Shown piece by piece: positions 1-7,400 of a DNA stretch of 38,067 nucleotides. Position numbers and translations under genes: made by a program. Where the stretch lies: NCBI GenBank assembly GCA_024638225.1, contig JAHEKR010000014.1, forward strand, positions 1-38,067. Reading direction: 5' to 3'. The stretch is from Flavobacteriaceae bacterium (lineage in GTDB: Bacteria; Bacteroidota; Bacteroidia; Flavobacteriales; Flavobacteriaceae). How positions within the stretch are numbered: position 1 is the stretch's first letter; every line of letters begins with the position of its first letter. The notes beneath the pieces were generated by a model, which worked only from the letters and a program-made list of their open reading frames with translations, made no database searches and was not told the DNA's origin.

Positions 1-42
1 AGCGAAGATTAATAAAACGGAGAGTAAGATTAGTTTTCTCAT
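1..42 (-). CDS. 5' end of a secreted or lipoprotein gene (partial)
   Basis: Reading leftwards from an ATG at 42, the frame is open to the window edge and encodes MRKLILLSVLLIFA. This is a basic N-terminus followed by a hydrophobic run, the typical start of a Sec signal peptide or lipoprotein signal. Only 14 residues are visible, so the mature protein and the presence of a lipobox cysteine cannot be judged. No TAnnTTTG box was found directly upstream. The call rests only on signal-peptide composition and an in-frame ATG. Confidence 0.6.
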   Translation of the reverse strand, partial: MRKLILLSVLLIFA

Positions 43-75
43 TGGTTAAATATTTGAAAAGCAAGTTAAAAAAAA

Positions 76-275
76 TTATCCCCATTAATAAAAAATTATT
101 CTTGGGGATAAATTGTACTCCCCATTGAGCTATTTTCGAAACAAACACTGGATTTTTTAACTAATTTTCATTGGCTTAATTGAAAAAAAAATATCCCCAA
201 AAACAAAAAATTATTTTTGAGGATAATCGTACACTCAATTGAGCTATTTTCGAAACAATCGCTTACTTTTTTGAA
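76..275. repeat. Imperfect tandem repeat, each copy with a hairpin
   Basis: Two similar units lie about 114-115 bp apart. Copy 1 (from 76) has a perfect 9-bp inverted repeat, TTATCCCCA (76-84) with TGGGGATAA (103-111) and an 18-nt loop. Copy 2 (from 191) has a 12-bp arm pair, 192-203 with 214-225, with one mismatch and a 10-nt loop. Each hairpin is followed by an identical 21-base block (124-144 and 238-258) and then a T-rich tract. This is the main content of the gene-poor stretch 43-453. A 61-codon reverse-strand frame across it looks fortuitous. Function is unknown: it could be an extragenic repeat, duplicated terminator-like elements, or an end of a mobile element. Confidence 0.75.
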
Positions 276-453
276 AAAGCTTGGTGATGTGATTTGGATT
301 AATGAGTGATTTTCCAGATCTATTTTAATTGATCGACCAGTATGATTTTTCAACTCCTAAAGATATAATGTTAATTAATCATGAAGTTATCAAAACTAAA
401 CTCGTGGTGTTTGGTTTTTTATTAGATTTATTGAAATTATTAAAACAATAATT

Positions 454-1269
454 ATGAAAAAACTTTACACAATTATTACCCTATTATCTTTTGCAGTTGG
501 AAGTTCACAGATTGTTATTACAGGTCTCATGGATGGTGATTTAACTGGTGGTAACCCAAAAGTAATTGAACTTTATGTCAATGGAACAATTGATTTTAGT
601 GAGTATTCATTATGGAGGTCATCAAATGGAGGGCCTTTTGAATTTGAATTTGATCTGTCTGGAACTTTTTCTGATAGGTTTGTTTATTTAGGGGGCACTT
701 CTAATGGTGGTCAAGCACAATTTGAGTCTGTTTTTGGTATTGCCGGAGTTTTTAGCGATGTTATTTTTAATACAGATGTTAATGGTAATGGAGATGATGG
801 TTTTCAAATTGTCAAAAATTCTGATAGTTCTGTTATTGATCAAGTTTGGACAACGGATACCAGTGACTCATACAAAGATTCATACATGAAAAGAAAAAAT
901 GATACAGGCCCTGATGGTACCTGGGTAATTGATAACTGGACACTAGCTGGAAATGGTGCCTTGGATACAACAGATGCAGCCAATCATGCAACTGCTTTTG
1001 CTGCAGGGACCTATACAAACTCAACTTTTTCGATTAATTATTTTGATGAAATAGAACTGGAAATTTACCCTAACCCAGTTCAATCAAAGCTCAACTTCTC
1101 AGCTTTAACATCACCTGTTCAAGCAACTGTGTTTGATATGCTTGGAAAACGTCAGCTTCAAAGCGAAGTGACTAACAGCTTAGACGTTAGCTCATTAAAA
1201 TCTGGACTATATATGCTTGAGATCAAAAATGAAAACAACACTAAGGTGTTTAATATTCTTAAGAAATAA
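454..1269 (+). CDS. Secreted lamin-tail-like protein with T9SS sorting domain
   Basis: 271-residue exported protein. Residues 1-19 form a signal peptide ending near GSSQ. Residues about 20-185 resemble a lamin-tail-domain (LTD) beta fold: a VITG start, PKVIELYVNGT, a glycine/aspartate-rich middle with DVNGNGDDGFQIV, and a conserved tryptophan-rich end (WVIDNWTLAG). The last ~75 residues are a type A T9SS sorting domain: YPNPV motif, VFDMLGK, LKSGLYMLEI and a basic end (LKK). This predicts export through the outer membrane and surface attachment or release. LTDs often occur with extracellular nucleases, and the next gene is a secreted endonuclease, so a joint role in extracellular DNA use is plausible. 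The LTD assignment is from pattern memory; the T9SS signal is firm. Confidence 0.8.
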   Translation: MKKLYTIITLLSFAVGSSQIVITGLMDGDLTGGNPKVIELYVNGTIDFSEYSLWRSSNGGPFEFEFDLSGTFSDRFVYLGGTSNGGQAQFESVFGIAGVFSDVIFNTDVNGNGDDGFQIVKNSDSSVIDQVWTTDTSDSYKDSYMKRKNDTGPDGTWVIDNWTLAGNGALDTTDAANHATAFAAGTYTNSTFSINYFDEIELEIYPNPVQSKLNFSALTSPVQATVFDMLGKRQLQSEVTNSLDVSSLKSGLYMLEIKNENNTKVFNILKK

Positions 1270-1330
1270 ATATCCTATACATCAACTTCATCCGATGCAG
1301 CCACTTTTGAGATAGACAATGTAAAAATTA

Positions 1331-2392
1331 TTGTTGAATAATTTGAGAAACGTTTCATATATATTTTTATGGGTTTGGCTATTTGCTCCAACCCTTTTAA
1401 TTGGTCAGATTCCAAGTGGCTATTACAACACAGCTGAAAACAAATCCGATCAGGCACTCCAATTGGCCTTACACAATATTATAGATGATCACACAGATTA
1501 TCCTTATACAAGTAATTCCACTGACACTTGGGATATATTAAAAGTTGCAGATGCTGACCCCAACAATGCAAACAATGTCATCTTAATCTACACAAGAGAG
1601 TCTGTAAATGGACCACAGGAATATGATGGTTGGAATCGAGAACATGTTTGGGCAAAGTCAAGAGGTGATTTCGGCACTTCACGTCCGATGGGTACTGACG
1701 TTCACAACCTTCGTGCCAGTAACATCAATGTTAATTCGACACGTTCGAATTATAGTTTTGATGATTGTACAAGTAGTAATTGTAATCAAATTTATGGAAA
1801 TTCTTACAGTAGCTCTGCGCTTGTTTTCGAACCTCGAGACGAAGATAAGGGGGACGTTGCGCGTATTATTTTTTATATGGTTGTACGATATGAAGGAGAC
1901 AGTGGAGAAGAAGATTTAGAAATGACCGAAAGTATTCTTTCTGAATCTAGTAAATCTCCTAGCCACGGAGTTCGTACGACACTGTTGGAATGGCACGAAT
2001 TGGATCCTGTTGATGATTTTGAGCGCAATCGAAACGATGTGATTTACAGTTACCAAGGAAATCGAAACCCCTTTATTGATCACCCAGAGTTAGTTGATTT
2101 TTTGTGGGGAGATCAGCAACAAACGTCTTGGAATAGTTCGCTTTCAAATCCTGCGCAACTAGTAGATCGTGAATTGTTTATTCCTAACCCAGTCCAAACC
2201 AGTTATATCGATATCCCCCCAAGTATCGATGTTAATACAATTTCGCTTTACAATGTCCAAGGCAAGCAAATGAATCGTTTACCTGGTTCAGCCGAGAGAA
2301 TCAAGATGCCCACAACTTCTGGAATTTACTTTTTGCAATTTGTCTTTGGCCAATCAGTGGTGAATAAGCGAATTTTGGTCAAAACACCTTAA
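1331..2392 (+). CDS. Secreted endonuclease I (EndA/NucM family), T9SS sorted
   Basis: 353-residue extracellular nuclease. The start is a TTG at 1331, giving a short basic N-terminus and hydrophobic signal peptide ending near LIGQ. The catalytic core resembles the endonuclease I / NucM His-Me finger family, with WNREHVWAKS (catalytic His) followed by GTDVHNLRAS (metal-site His/Asn). Later come aromatic and charged segments typical of the family (VARIIFYMVVRYEG; LLEWHELDPVDDFERNRND). Residues about 280-353 are a T9SS type A sorting domain (FIPNPVQ, LYNVQGK, TSGIYFLQF, basic end). Likely activity is non-specific cleavage of extracellular DNA and/or RNA. It lies 61 bp after the LTD gene on the same strand and may be co-transcribed with it. 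No clear terminator follows. Confidence 0.88.
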   Translation: MLNNLRNVSYIFLWVWLFAPTLLIGQIPSGYYNTAENKSDQALQLALHNIIDDHTDYPYTSNSTDTWDILKVADADPNNANNVILIYTRESVNGPQEYDGWNREHVWAKSRGDFGTSRPMGTDVHNLRASNINVNSTRSNYSFDDCTSSNCNQIYGNSYSSSALVFEPRDEDKGDVARIIFYMVVRYEGDSGEEDLEMTESILSESSKSPSHGVRTTLLEWHELDPVDDFERNRNDVIYSYQGNRNPFIDHPELVDFLWGDQQQTSWNSSLSNPAQLVDRELFIPNPVQTSYIDIPPSIDVNTISLYNVQGKQMNRLPGSAERIKMPTTSGIYFLQFVFGQSVVNKRILVKTP

Positions 2393-2437
2393 GAAAATGG
2401 GGTTGCTACTCCCCAAATCATCAACTGGTTATCTTAA

Positions 2438-2812
2438 GTTACTTTAATCGGTCCAAAGCATTATGAGAAGCTCAATAGCTTGGAAGAAAAACAATTGGAG
2501 AAAAAACTAGAAGTTTTTCAGTTGTACAAAAACGGTCTAAAAGGACTTGAAAGTATTGAACATCAATGCATTAAAAGTGATTTAGACAATAAAAGAAGGC
2601 TAATTGGGTCGATATTTCCCAAAAAAATTCAATTTGAAAATAAAAAAGTTCGAACCGCTGATATTAACCCCATATTGCACAAAATAGCCCAATTTAACAG
2701 ACTAAATCGAAAAAACAAAAAAAGGGATATATCTAAAATAGAAGATTTATCCCCTCTGGTACTCGAGGCGGGACTTGAACCCGCACGAACATTACTGCTC
2801 ATTGGATTTTAA
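2438..2812 (+). pseudogene. C-terminal remnant of a serine recombinase
   Basis: An open frame (in-frame TAA at 2435; the first usable start is a TTG at 2480) encodes about 110 residues. They resemble the extreme C-terminus of large serine recombinases of Bacteroidota: a charged coiled-coil, then DLDNKRRLIGSIFPKKIQFE and NKKVRTADIN, ending in DLSPLV. The catalytic resolvase domain and zinc-ribbon region are absent, and nothing upstream continues them, so this is a fragment. The frame then runs antisense through tRNA-Leu, which gives the familiar artefactual tail LEAGLEPAR. Inference: a decayed integrase of an element once inserted at or near this tRNA. Translation today is doubtful. Confidence 0.7.
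2709..2755 (-). terminator. Rho-independent terminator of the tRNA operon
   Basis: On the minus strand, just after the tRNA-Leu CCA, there is a hairpin with outer arms 2755-2748 and 2729-2722 (8 bp, one G-U), extended by an inner ATCT/AGAT pairing. A long U-tract follows (the A-run at 2709-2723 on the plus strand). Position and structure fit intrinsic termination of the tRNA transcript. Confidence 0.75.
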
Positions 2813-2845
2813 GTCCAACGTGTCTACCAATTCCACCACTCGAGC
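2757..2845 (-). tRNA. tRNA-Leu (anticodon TAA)
   Basis: Minus-strand class II tRNA. Acceptor arm GCTCGAG (from 2845) pairs with CTCGAGT, with a terminal G-U pair. The D-arm contains TGGTGGAATTGGTAGACACG. The anticodon stem-loop reads TTGGACTTAAAATCCAA, with TAA at positions 34-36. A variable arm follows, then a T-arm with GGGTTCAAGTCCC. Discriminator A and an encoded CCA lie at 2760-2757. It is 15 nt downstream of tRNA-Gly and is followed by an intrinsic terminator, so it is the last gene of the tRNA operon. Confidence 0.97.
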
Positions 2846-2860
2846 TAGACATAAAAAAAG

Positions 2861-2932
2861 AGCGAAAGACGGGATTTGAACCCGCGACCCTCACCTTGGC
2901 AAGGTGATGCTCTACCCCTGAGCTACTTTCGC
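2861..2932 (-). tRNA. tRNA-Gly (anticodon GCC)
   Basis: Minus-strand cloverleaf. GCGAAAG (from 2932) pairs with CTTTCGC. The D-arm is AGCTCAGGGGTAGAGC. The anticodon stem-loop TCACCTTGCCAAGGTGA has GCC centrally. The T-arm GCGGGTTCAAATCCCG is intact and the discriminator is U. CCA is not encoded, unlike in the downstream tRNA-Leu. It sits between a tRNA-Gly-like relic and tRNA-Leu. Confidence 0.97.
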
Positions 2933-2951
2933 ATTTGTATTTCAAACTCCT

Positions 2952-3006
2952 GAGAACACCCTCATCCGCCTTAGGAGAGATGATGCGCTACCCCTGAGCT
3001 ACTTTC
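2952..3006 (-). pseudogene. tRNA-Gly-like relic
   Basis: The minus strand from 3006 repeats the 5' part of the tRNA-Gly. A 19-base block (2988-3006) is identical to 2912-2930, covering the end of the acceptor arm and the D-arm. A five-pair anticodon-like stem (TCATC/GATGA) follows, but its loop is 12 nt instead of 7 (2967-2978). A conserved GAGGGT follows. The T-arm and the 3' acceptor strand do not form. It looks like a tandem duplicate that has decayed. It lies between the operon promoter and the intact tRNA-Gly, so it is probably transcribed. Confidence 0.7.
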
Positions 3007-3017
3007 AATTTGGAACG

Positions 3018-3049
3018 CAAATGTAAGAAAATCTATGTTTTTTCCGCAA
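3018..3049 (-). promoter_or_regulatory. Predicted promoter of the tRNA operon
   Basis: On the minus strand, TACATTTG (3025-3018) matches the Bacteroidota -7 consensus TAnnTTTG. A TTG (3049-3047) lies 21 bp upstream as the -33 element. Transcription would start near 3010, just ahead of the relic tRNA. The promoter sits immediately after the mutS stop codon. Confidence 0.6.
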
Positions 3050-3051
3050 TA

Positions 3052-5631
3052 CTATTTGTTTAGTTTTCGCTTCAATTCATTTAGTTGCATCAACGCCTCT
3101 AAGGGGGTTAGCTCGTCAATGTTTAAAGCCAAAATTTGTTTGCGCACATCCTCAAGTAGCGGATCATCCAATTGGAACATGCTTAACTGCAAAGGATCCT
3201 CACCTTTTTCTGTTGCCTGTCGTGATGCTTCTAGCTGCGCTAACATCTGCTTAGAACGCGATACAATCCACTGCGGCATACCCGCCATTTTGGCTACATG
3301 AATACCAAAACTATGGGCGCTTCCGCCCGAAACCAACTTGCGTAAAAACAATACGTCGTCGGCAGTTTCTTGCACAGACACATTAAAATTTTTAATCCGT
3401 TTAAATTGCTCGGTCATCTCGTTTAGTTCGTGATAATGCGTAGCAAAAAGGGTCTTGGGTCTGGTAGGGTGTTCGTGTACAAACTCCGCCAACGCCCAGG
3501 CAATGGAAATACCGTCATAGGTGCTCGTTCCCCGTCCGATTTCATCCAATAATATCAAACTACGCGCCGAAATATTATTCATAATCGCAGCGGTTTCGTG
3601 CATCTCAACCATAAACGTAGATTCCCCTTTGGAGATATTATCGCTAGCACCCACACGGGTAAACAGCTTATCCACAACGCCCAGGCGAACTTCAGTTGCA
3701 GGCACATAACTCCCCATCTGTGCCAAGAGTACAATCAAAGCCGTTTGGCGCAATATGGCCGATTTACCTGACATATTTGGTCCCGTGATCATGATGATTT
3801 GCTGCTCGTCATTATCCAGAAATACATCATTTGGGATGTATGGACTTTCAGGGGGTAATTGCTGCTCAATTACGGGGTGGCGCCCCTCTATGATTTCCAA
3901 TGAATGATTTGAAACAAACTCGGGGCGAGAGTAATTTTGTTTCATCGCTAGGGTAGCAAAACCACTTAACACATCTATTTGAGCAATGCAAGCTGCCGTT
4001 GTCTGTAGTGATTGAATAAAAGGAACTAGATAGTTAACTAGTTCTTGGAATAATTGCTGTTCGAGTGTTGCAATACGCTCCTCGGCACCCAATATTTTGG
4101 TTTCATAGGTTTTAAGTTCATCCGTAATGTAGCGCTCAGCATTGACTAGTGTTTGCTTGCGCACCCATTCTTCCGGTACTTTGTCTTTATGCAGATTACG
4201 CACCTCAATGTAGTAACCAAATACATTGTTAAAGGCAATTTTCAGCGATGGGATTCCCGTGCGTGCTGTCTCGCGTTCTAGCATCGCGTTCAAGGTGTCT
4301 CTTCCACCTTGAGCAAGCGCACGCAATTCGTCTAGCTCATCCGAAACTCCAGCAGCAATCGCTTGGCCTTTACCCAACTGTGTAGGAGCTTCGGCATCCA
4401 ACCAATGAGTAATGTGTGCCTGCAGGGCCTTACTGTCTTCAATTGGTACTAGCAATGGAGCCAGTGCGTCAGCGGTTGTCAAAAGTGCTGTTAATTTGGA
4501 AGTTTGCTCCAAAGCATTTTTAAGTGCATTTACCTCTCTGGGGTTGATTCGTCCCGTGGCTACCTTGGCAACCAAGCGTTCCACATCGCTCATTTGCTTT
4601 AGGCAAGAACGTGCTTGTTCGTGCAAACTATTATGTACACTAAAAAAATCTACTGCATCTAAGCGTTGGTTAATGCGTAATTCGTCTGTTAGTGGAGCCG
4701 TAATCCATCTGCGCAAAAGCCTACCACCCATGGCTGTAGATGTATGGTCAATAACCTCCAAAAGTGTAATAGCTTCAGGGGCATTGGGCGATATCAGCTC
4801 TAAGTTTCGAACGGTAAAGCGATCCATCCAAAGCTGTTGTTTTGGATTGTGGTGTTTTAGCTGTACCAAGTGTCCTAGCTTGGCGTGCTCTGTTTCGGAT
4901 AAATAGTGAAGAACTACACCAGCAGCAATCGACCCCAAATCGGCACCAGCAAAACCAAAGCCCTTAAGCGTTTTTACCCCAAAGTGTTGCTTGAGTTTTT
5001 CAGAGGTGTATTCCTGCTGAAAGACCCAATCTTCTAAAACAAAAAACGGATAGCTAGTGCCCAACATTGCCTCAATGGATTTACGTTGGGGTTTGGAAAT
5101 GAGTAATTCCTTTACTTCTAATTGTTGCAATAGCGTACTTATCGAGGCTGTGGTCCCCTGTGACCATTGAAATTCCCCCGTAGAAATATCCAAATAGGCA
5201 AAGCCCAACTCTTGATTTCGTAAGTACAATGCCCCCAAAAAATTGTTGCTTTTTTCTTCCAGCACACCATCGGTAAGGGTTACACCTGGAGTAACCAATT
5301 CGGTTACGCCGCGCTTGACAATTTTTTTGGTGAGTTTAGGGTCTTCTAGCTGGTCACAGATAGCCACGCGCTGCCCCGAACGAACTAGCTTAGGTAGATA
5401 AGTATGTAAAGAGTGGTGTGGAAAACCTGCCAATTCAGTTTCGCTTGTGCTACCTGCGCCGCGTTTGGTCAGTAATATTCCCAATATACGCGCTGCCTTG
5501 ACAGCGTCCTGGCCAAAGGTTTCGTAAAAATCGCCAACACGGAACAACAGTATAGCATCAGGGTATTTCCCCTTGATTTGGTTATACTGCTTCATTAAAG
5601 GAGTTTCTTTGGCTGTTCTTTTTGCGGACAA
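3052..5631 (-). CDS. mutS: DNA mismatch repair protein MutS
   Basis: 859 residues, the normal MutS length. It recognises base mismatches and small loops and starts repair with MutL in the cytoplasm. The N-terminal mismatch-binding domain carries the Phe-X-Glu motif within RVGDFYETFG. Connector, lever and clamp domains follow. The C-terminal ATPase has Walker A GPNMSGKSAILRQ, then the ABC-type signature region (DNISKGESTFMVEM), Walker B LILLDEIGRGTS and the H-loop ATHYHEL. I chose the TTG at 5631 rather than the later ATG at 5595 because MSAKRTAKETPLMKQYN aligns with the usual flavobacterial start (basic residues, then TPLMKQY). It is divergent from the TrmH-family gene. Confidence 0.97.
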   Translation of the reverse strand: MSAKRTAKETPLMKQYNQIKGKYPDAILLFRVGDFYETFGQDAVKAARILGILLTKRGAGSTSETELAGFPHHSLHTYLPKLVRSGQRVAICDQLEDPKLTKKIVKRGVTELVTPGVTLTDGVLEEKSNNFLGALYLRNQELGFAYLDISTGEFQWSQGTTASISTLLQQLEVKELLISKPQRKSIEAMLGTSYPFFVLEDWVFQQEYTSEKLKQHFGVKTLKGFGFAGADLGSIAAGVVLHYLSETEHAKLGHLVQLKHHNPKQQLWMDRFTVRNLELISPNAPEAITLLEVIDHTSTAMGGRLLRRWITAPLTDELRINQRLDAVDFFSVHNSLHEQARSCLKQMSDVERLVAKVATGRINPREVNALKNALEQTSKLTALLTTADALAPLLVPIEDSKALQAHITHWLDAEAPTQLGKGQAIAAGVSDELDELRALAQGGRDTLNAMLERETARTGIPSLKIAFNNVFGYYIEVRNLHKDKVPEEWVRKQTLVNAERYITDELKTYETKILGAEERIATLEQQLFQELVNYLVPFIQSLQTTAACIAQIDVLSGFATLAMKQNYSRPEFVSNHSLEIIEGRHPVIEQQLPPESPYIPNDVFLDNDEQQIIMITGPNMSGKSAILRQTALIVLLAQMGSYVPATEVRLGVVDKLFTRVGASDNISKGESTFMVEMHETAAIMNNISARSLILLDEIGRGTSTYDGISIAWALAEFVHEHPTRPKTLFATHYHELNEMTEQFKRIKNFNVSVQETADDVLFLRKLVSGGSAHSFGIHVAKMAGMPQWIVSRSKQMLAQLEASRQATEKGEDPLQLSMFQLDDPLLEDVRKQILALNIDELTPLEALMQLNELKRKLNK

Positions 5632-5682
5632 AGCGTTGGTTTGGTTTCTGCTAAATTACCATTTTTAGCCAAACACAATCCG

Positions 5683-5690
5683 TACCTTTG
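5683..5690 (+). promoter_or_regulatory. -7 box TACCTTTG, 4 nt before the trmH-family ATG
   Basis: TACCTTTG matches the Bacteroidota -7 consensus exactly and is followed by CCTT and the ATG at 5695. With initiation a few bases after the box, the transcript would have almost no leader. No convincing -33 TTG at normal spacing was seen. Confidence 0.55.
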
Positions 5691-5694
5691 CCTT

Positions 5695-6234
5695 ATGCGA
5701 AAATGGACCATGGATGAATTGAATCGTCTGGATGTTGCCGCATTTAAAGCGGCACCCAAATCCAAAATTGTTTTGGTGCTCGACAACATCCGAAGCAGAA
5801 ACAATGTAGGTGCCATTTTCCGTACGGCAGATGCCTTTCGCATCGAAGAAATTGTGTTGTGCGGCATTACCCCAACACCACCTCACAAAGACATTCACAA
5901 GACTGCACTTGGAGCAACAGAAAGTGTATGCTGGCGATATGCTAAAAATACTGCTGACGCAATACACGAATTAAAGAAAAATGGAGCCTATTGTTATGCT
6001 GTGGAACAAGTTTCGGGAGCTGAGTATTTGGATGAACTATCCATCCATACAGATCAAAAGGCTGTGCTGGTTCTTGGAAATGAAGTAAAAGGAGTATCGC
6101 AACTAGCCATTGACGCTTGTGATACAGCAGTAGAAATTCCACAACTCGGCACCAAGCATTCACTCAATGTAGCCACAACCGCAGGTGTAGTGTTGTGGCA
6201 TTTTTTTAGGGAGCTTCGCCCAACTGAGCATTAA
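5695..6234 (+). CDS. TrmH/SpoU-family RNA 2'-O-methyltransferase
   Basis: 179-residue SPOUT methyltransferase, predicted to methylate a ribose 2'-OH in tRNA or rRNA using S-adenosylmethionine. All three SpoU motifs are visible: NNVGAIFRTADAF (motif 1), VLVLGNEVKGVS (motif 2) and IPQLGTKHSLNVATTAG (motif 3, end of the knot). No N-terminal substrate-binding domain is present, so it is a minimal enzyme. The start at 5695 (MRKWTMDEL) is preferred over an in-frame TTG at 5641 because it matches the family start and follows a -7 box. Its 3' end overlaps the convergent folK fusion by 29 bp. The exact target nucleoside cannot be inferred. Confidence 0.9.
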   Translation: MRKWTMDELNRLDVAAFKAAPKSKIVLVLDNIRSRNNVGAIFRTADAFRIEEIVLCGITPTPPHKDIHKTALGATESVCWRYAKNTADAIHELKKNGAYCYAVEQVSGAEYLDELSIHTDQKAVLVLGNEVKGVSQLAIDACDTAVEIPQLGTKHSLNVATTAGVVLWHFFRELRPTEH

Positions 6235-7339
6235 TTCTGTTAATTAATTTTTTCATATCCTCGGGATAGAGCACAAAGTCCAAATCCGATACATCCACCA
6301 CAACTAATTTCATGTTACTTGCCAAAAACGGAACGTGCTCTTGGTAGCCTTTTGCTAAATCTGTTAGGTAGTCTAAGCTGATGTTTTGCTCGTAGCTACG
6401 CCCTCTTTTTTTGATGTTCTTCTGGGCGCGTTGTGGCGTTTGCTGTAAGTAAATACACAACGTAGGTTGATTAGCACTACGAGACATCAGTTCGTAAAGC
6501 TGTTGGAAAAGAGGAAATTCATCTTCCTGCAGCGTATTTTTGGCAAAAACCAAAGACTTACTGATGTGGTAATCTGCCACAACTCCCGACTGAAATAAAT
6601 CTAATTGTTCTGCGTCTTCATTAATTTGTTTAAAACGGTCTGCCAAAAAAGAAAGCTCAAGTGGGAAGGAATATCGCTTGGGGTTTCGGTAAAACTTGGG
6701 TAAAAAAGGATTGTCTGCAAAACGTTCCTCTAAGGACTTAAAGCCCAAAGCATCAGCCAAAGCCTTCGCTAAACTAGTTTTCCCACAGCCAATGATTCCT
6801 TCAACACTAATAAAGGAATGTTGCTGCAAAAGCGAATACATTGGATGAAGCAATAGAGCTGATACGGGACTGAGCTCTGTGGTATCTACACAACTACGCA
6901 AGAGCTCTTGAGCGGTTTTTTGGAATAGCGGATGTACTTTATTAGGGGCAATTTCTACCAATGGCCCCAATACAAAATTGCGTTTGTGTAGACTAGGATG
7001 CGGAATACTTAGCTGCTTGGTTTGTACAACTAGTTCATCATAAAAGAGCAAGTCTAGGTCAAGTGTTCTGTCTTCATAGCCGTTGTTGGCTCGCTTTCGT
7101 CCGTGTTTTTCTTCAATCGAAAGTAGCCCATCCATTAACTGCTGGGGAGCAAGGGTTGTTTGCACGGCGCAGCAAGCATTTAAAAAAGGCTGACCATCGA
7201 AACCAACAGCTGGAGTTTCTACAACTGTTGAGATAAGATCGATAGTTCCAATAGATGAGGCAATAGCATCAATACCGTCTTGCAACGTCTGCATGCGGTT
7301 ACCTAGATTACTGCCAATGGAAAGATACACTTGCGCCAT
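6206..7339 (-). CDS. folK: HPPK-deoxynucleoside kinase fusion (folK + dNK)
   Basis: 377-residue two-domain enzyme. Residues 1 to about 160 are 6-hydroxymethyl-7,8-dihydropterin pyrophosphokinase (folate synthesis): start VYLSIGSNLGNR, NACCAVQTTL, and the signature RTLDLDLLFYDE followed by LSIPHPSLHKRNFVL. Residues about 170-377 are a deoxynucleoside kinase: P-loop VEGIIGCGKTSLA, lid-like KRGRSYEQNISLDYL, and the ERF and DYHISKS segments typical of dGK/dAK-like kinases. The same fusion is known in Flavobacteriia. The frame is open upstream to 7624, but the ATG at 7339 gives the canonical HPPK start and avoids overlap with sppA. A near-consensus -7 box (CATTTTTG, 7351-7344) lies 4 nt upstream of the ATG. 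Confidence 0.93.
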   Translation of the reverse strand: MAQVYLSIGSNLGNRMQTLQDGIDAIASSIGTIDLISTVVETPAVGFDGQPFLNACCAVQTTLAPQQLMDGLLSIEEKHGRKRANNGYEDRTLDLDLLFYDELVVQTKQLSIPHPSLHKRNFVLGPLVEIAPNKVHPLFQKTAQELLRSCVDTTELSPVSALLLHPMYSLLQQHSFISVEGIIGCGKTSLAKALADALGFKSLEERFADNPFLPKFYRNPKRYSFPLELSFLADRFKQINEDAEQLDLFQSGVVADYHISKSLVFAKNTLQEDEFPLFQQLYELMSRSANQPTLCIYLQQTPQRAQKNIKKRGRSYEQNISLDYLTDLAKGYQEHVPFLASNMKLVVVDVSDLDFVLYPEDMKKLINRINAQLGEAP

Positions 7340-7343
7340 GACA

Positions 7344-7351
7344 CAAAAATG
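7344..7351 (-). promoter_or_regulatory. Near-consensus -7 box before folK
   Basis: The minus strand reads CATTTTTG-TGTC-ATG. The box differs from TAnnTTTG only at the first base and stands exactly 4 nt from the start codon, the same geometry as at the trmH-family gene, nadK and tsaB. Confidence 0.35.
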
Positions 7352-7373
7352 AGGAAAAGAATTGGGAAAGCCG

Positions 7374-7381
7374 TATCTTTG
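7374..7381 (+). promoter_or_regulatory. -7 box TATCTTTG upstream of sppA
   Basis: TATCTTTG matches the TAnnTTTG consensus and ends 19 nt before the sppA ATG at 7401. This gives a short leader of roughly 13-15 nt. No clear -33 element was found. It likely drives the sppA-transporter-rluF run. Confidence 0.5.
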
Positions 7382-7400
7382 AATACAACACCATTTTATT

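Noticed and set aside
168-353. 61-codon minus-strand frame in the repeat region
   Set aside because: It spans one hairpin copy, lacks a signal or family pattern, and its residues reflect AT-rich repeat sequence; no promoter or ribosome signal supports it.
2398-2417. Stem TGGGG/CCCCA after the endonuclease gene as a terminator
   Set aside because: Only five pairs and no following T-tract; too weak to call.
2480-2812. An intact 110-residue gene
   Set aside because: It starts at a TTG inside a longer fragment, lacks the recombinase catalytic domain and ends as antisense of tRNA-Leu, so it is treated as a remnant.
5595-5631. mutS start at the ATG at 5595
   Set aside because: The residues upstream (ending TPLMKQY) match the usual flavobacterial MutS start, so the TTG at 5631 is better supported.
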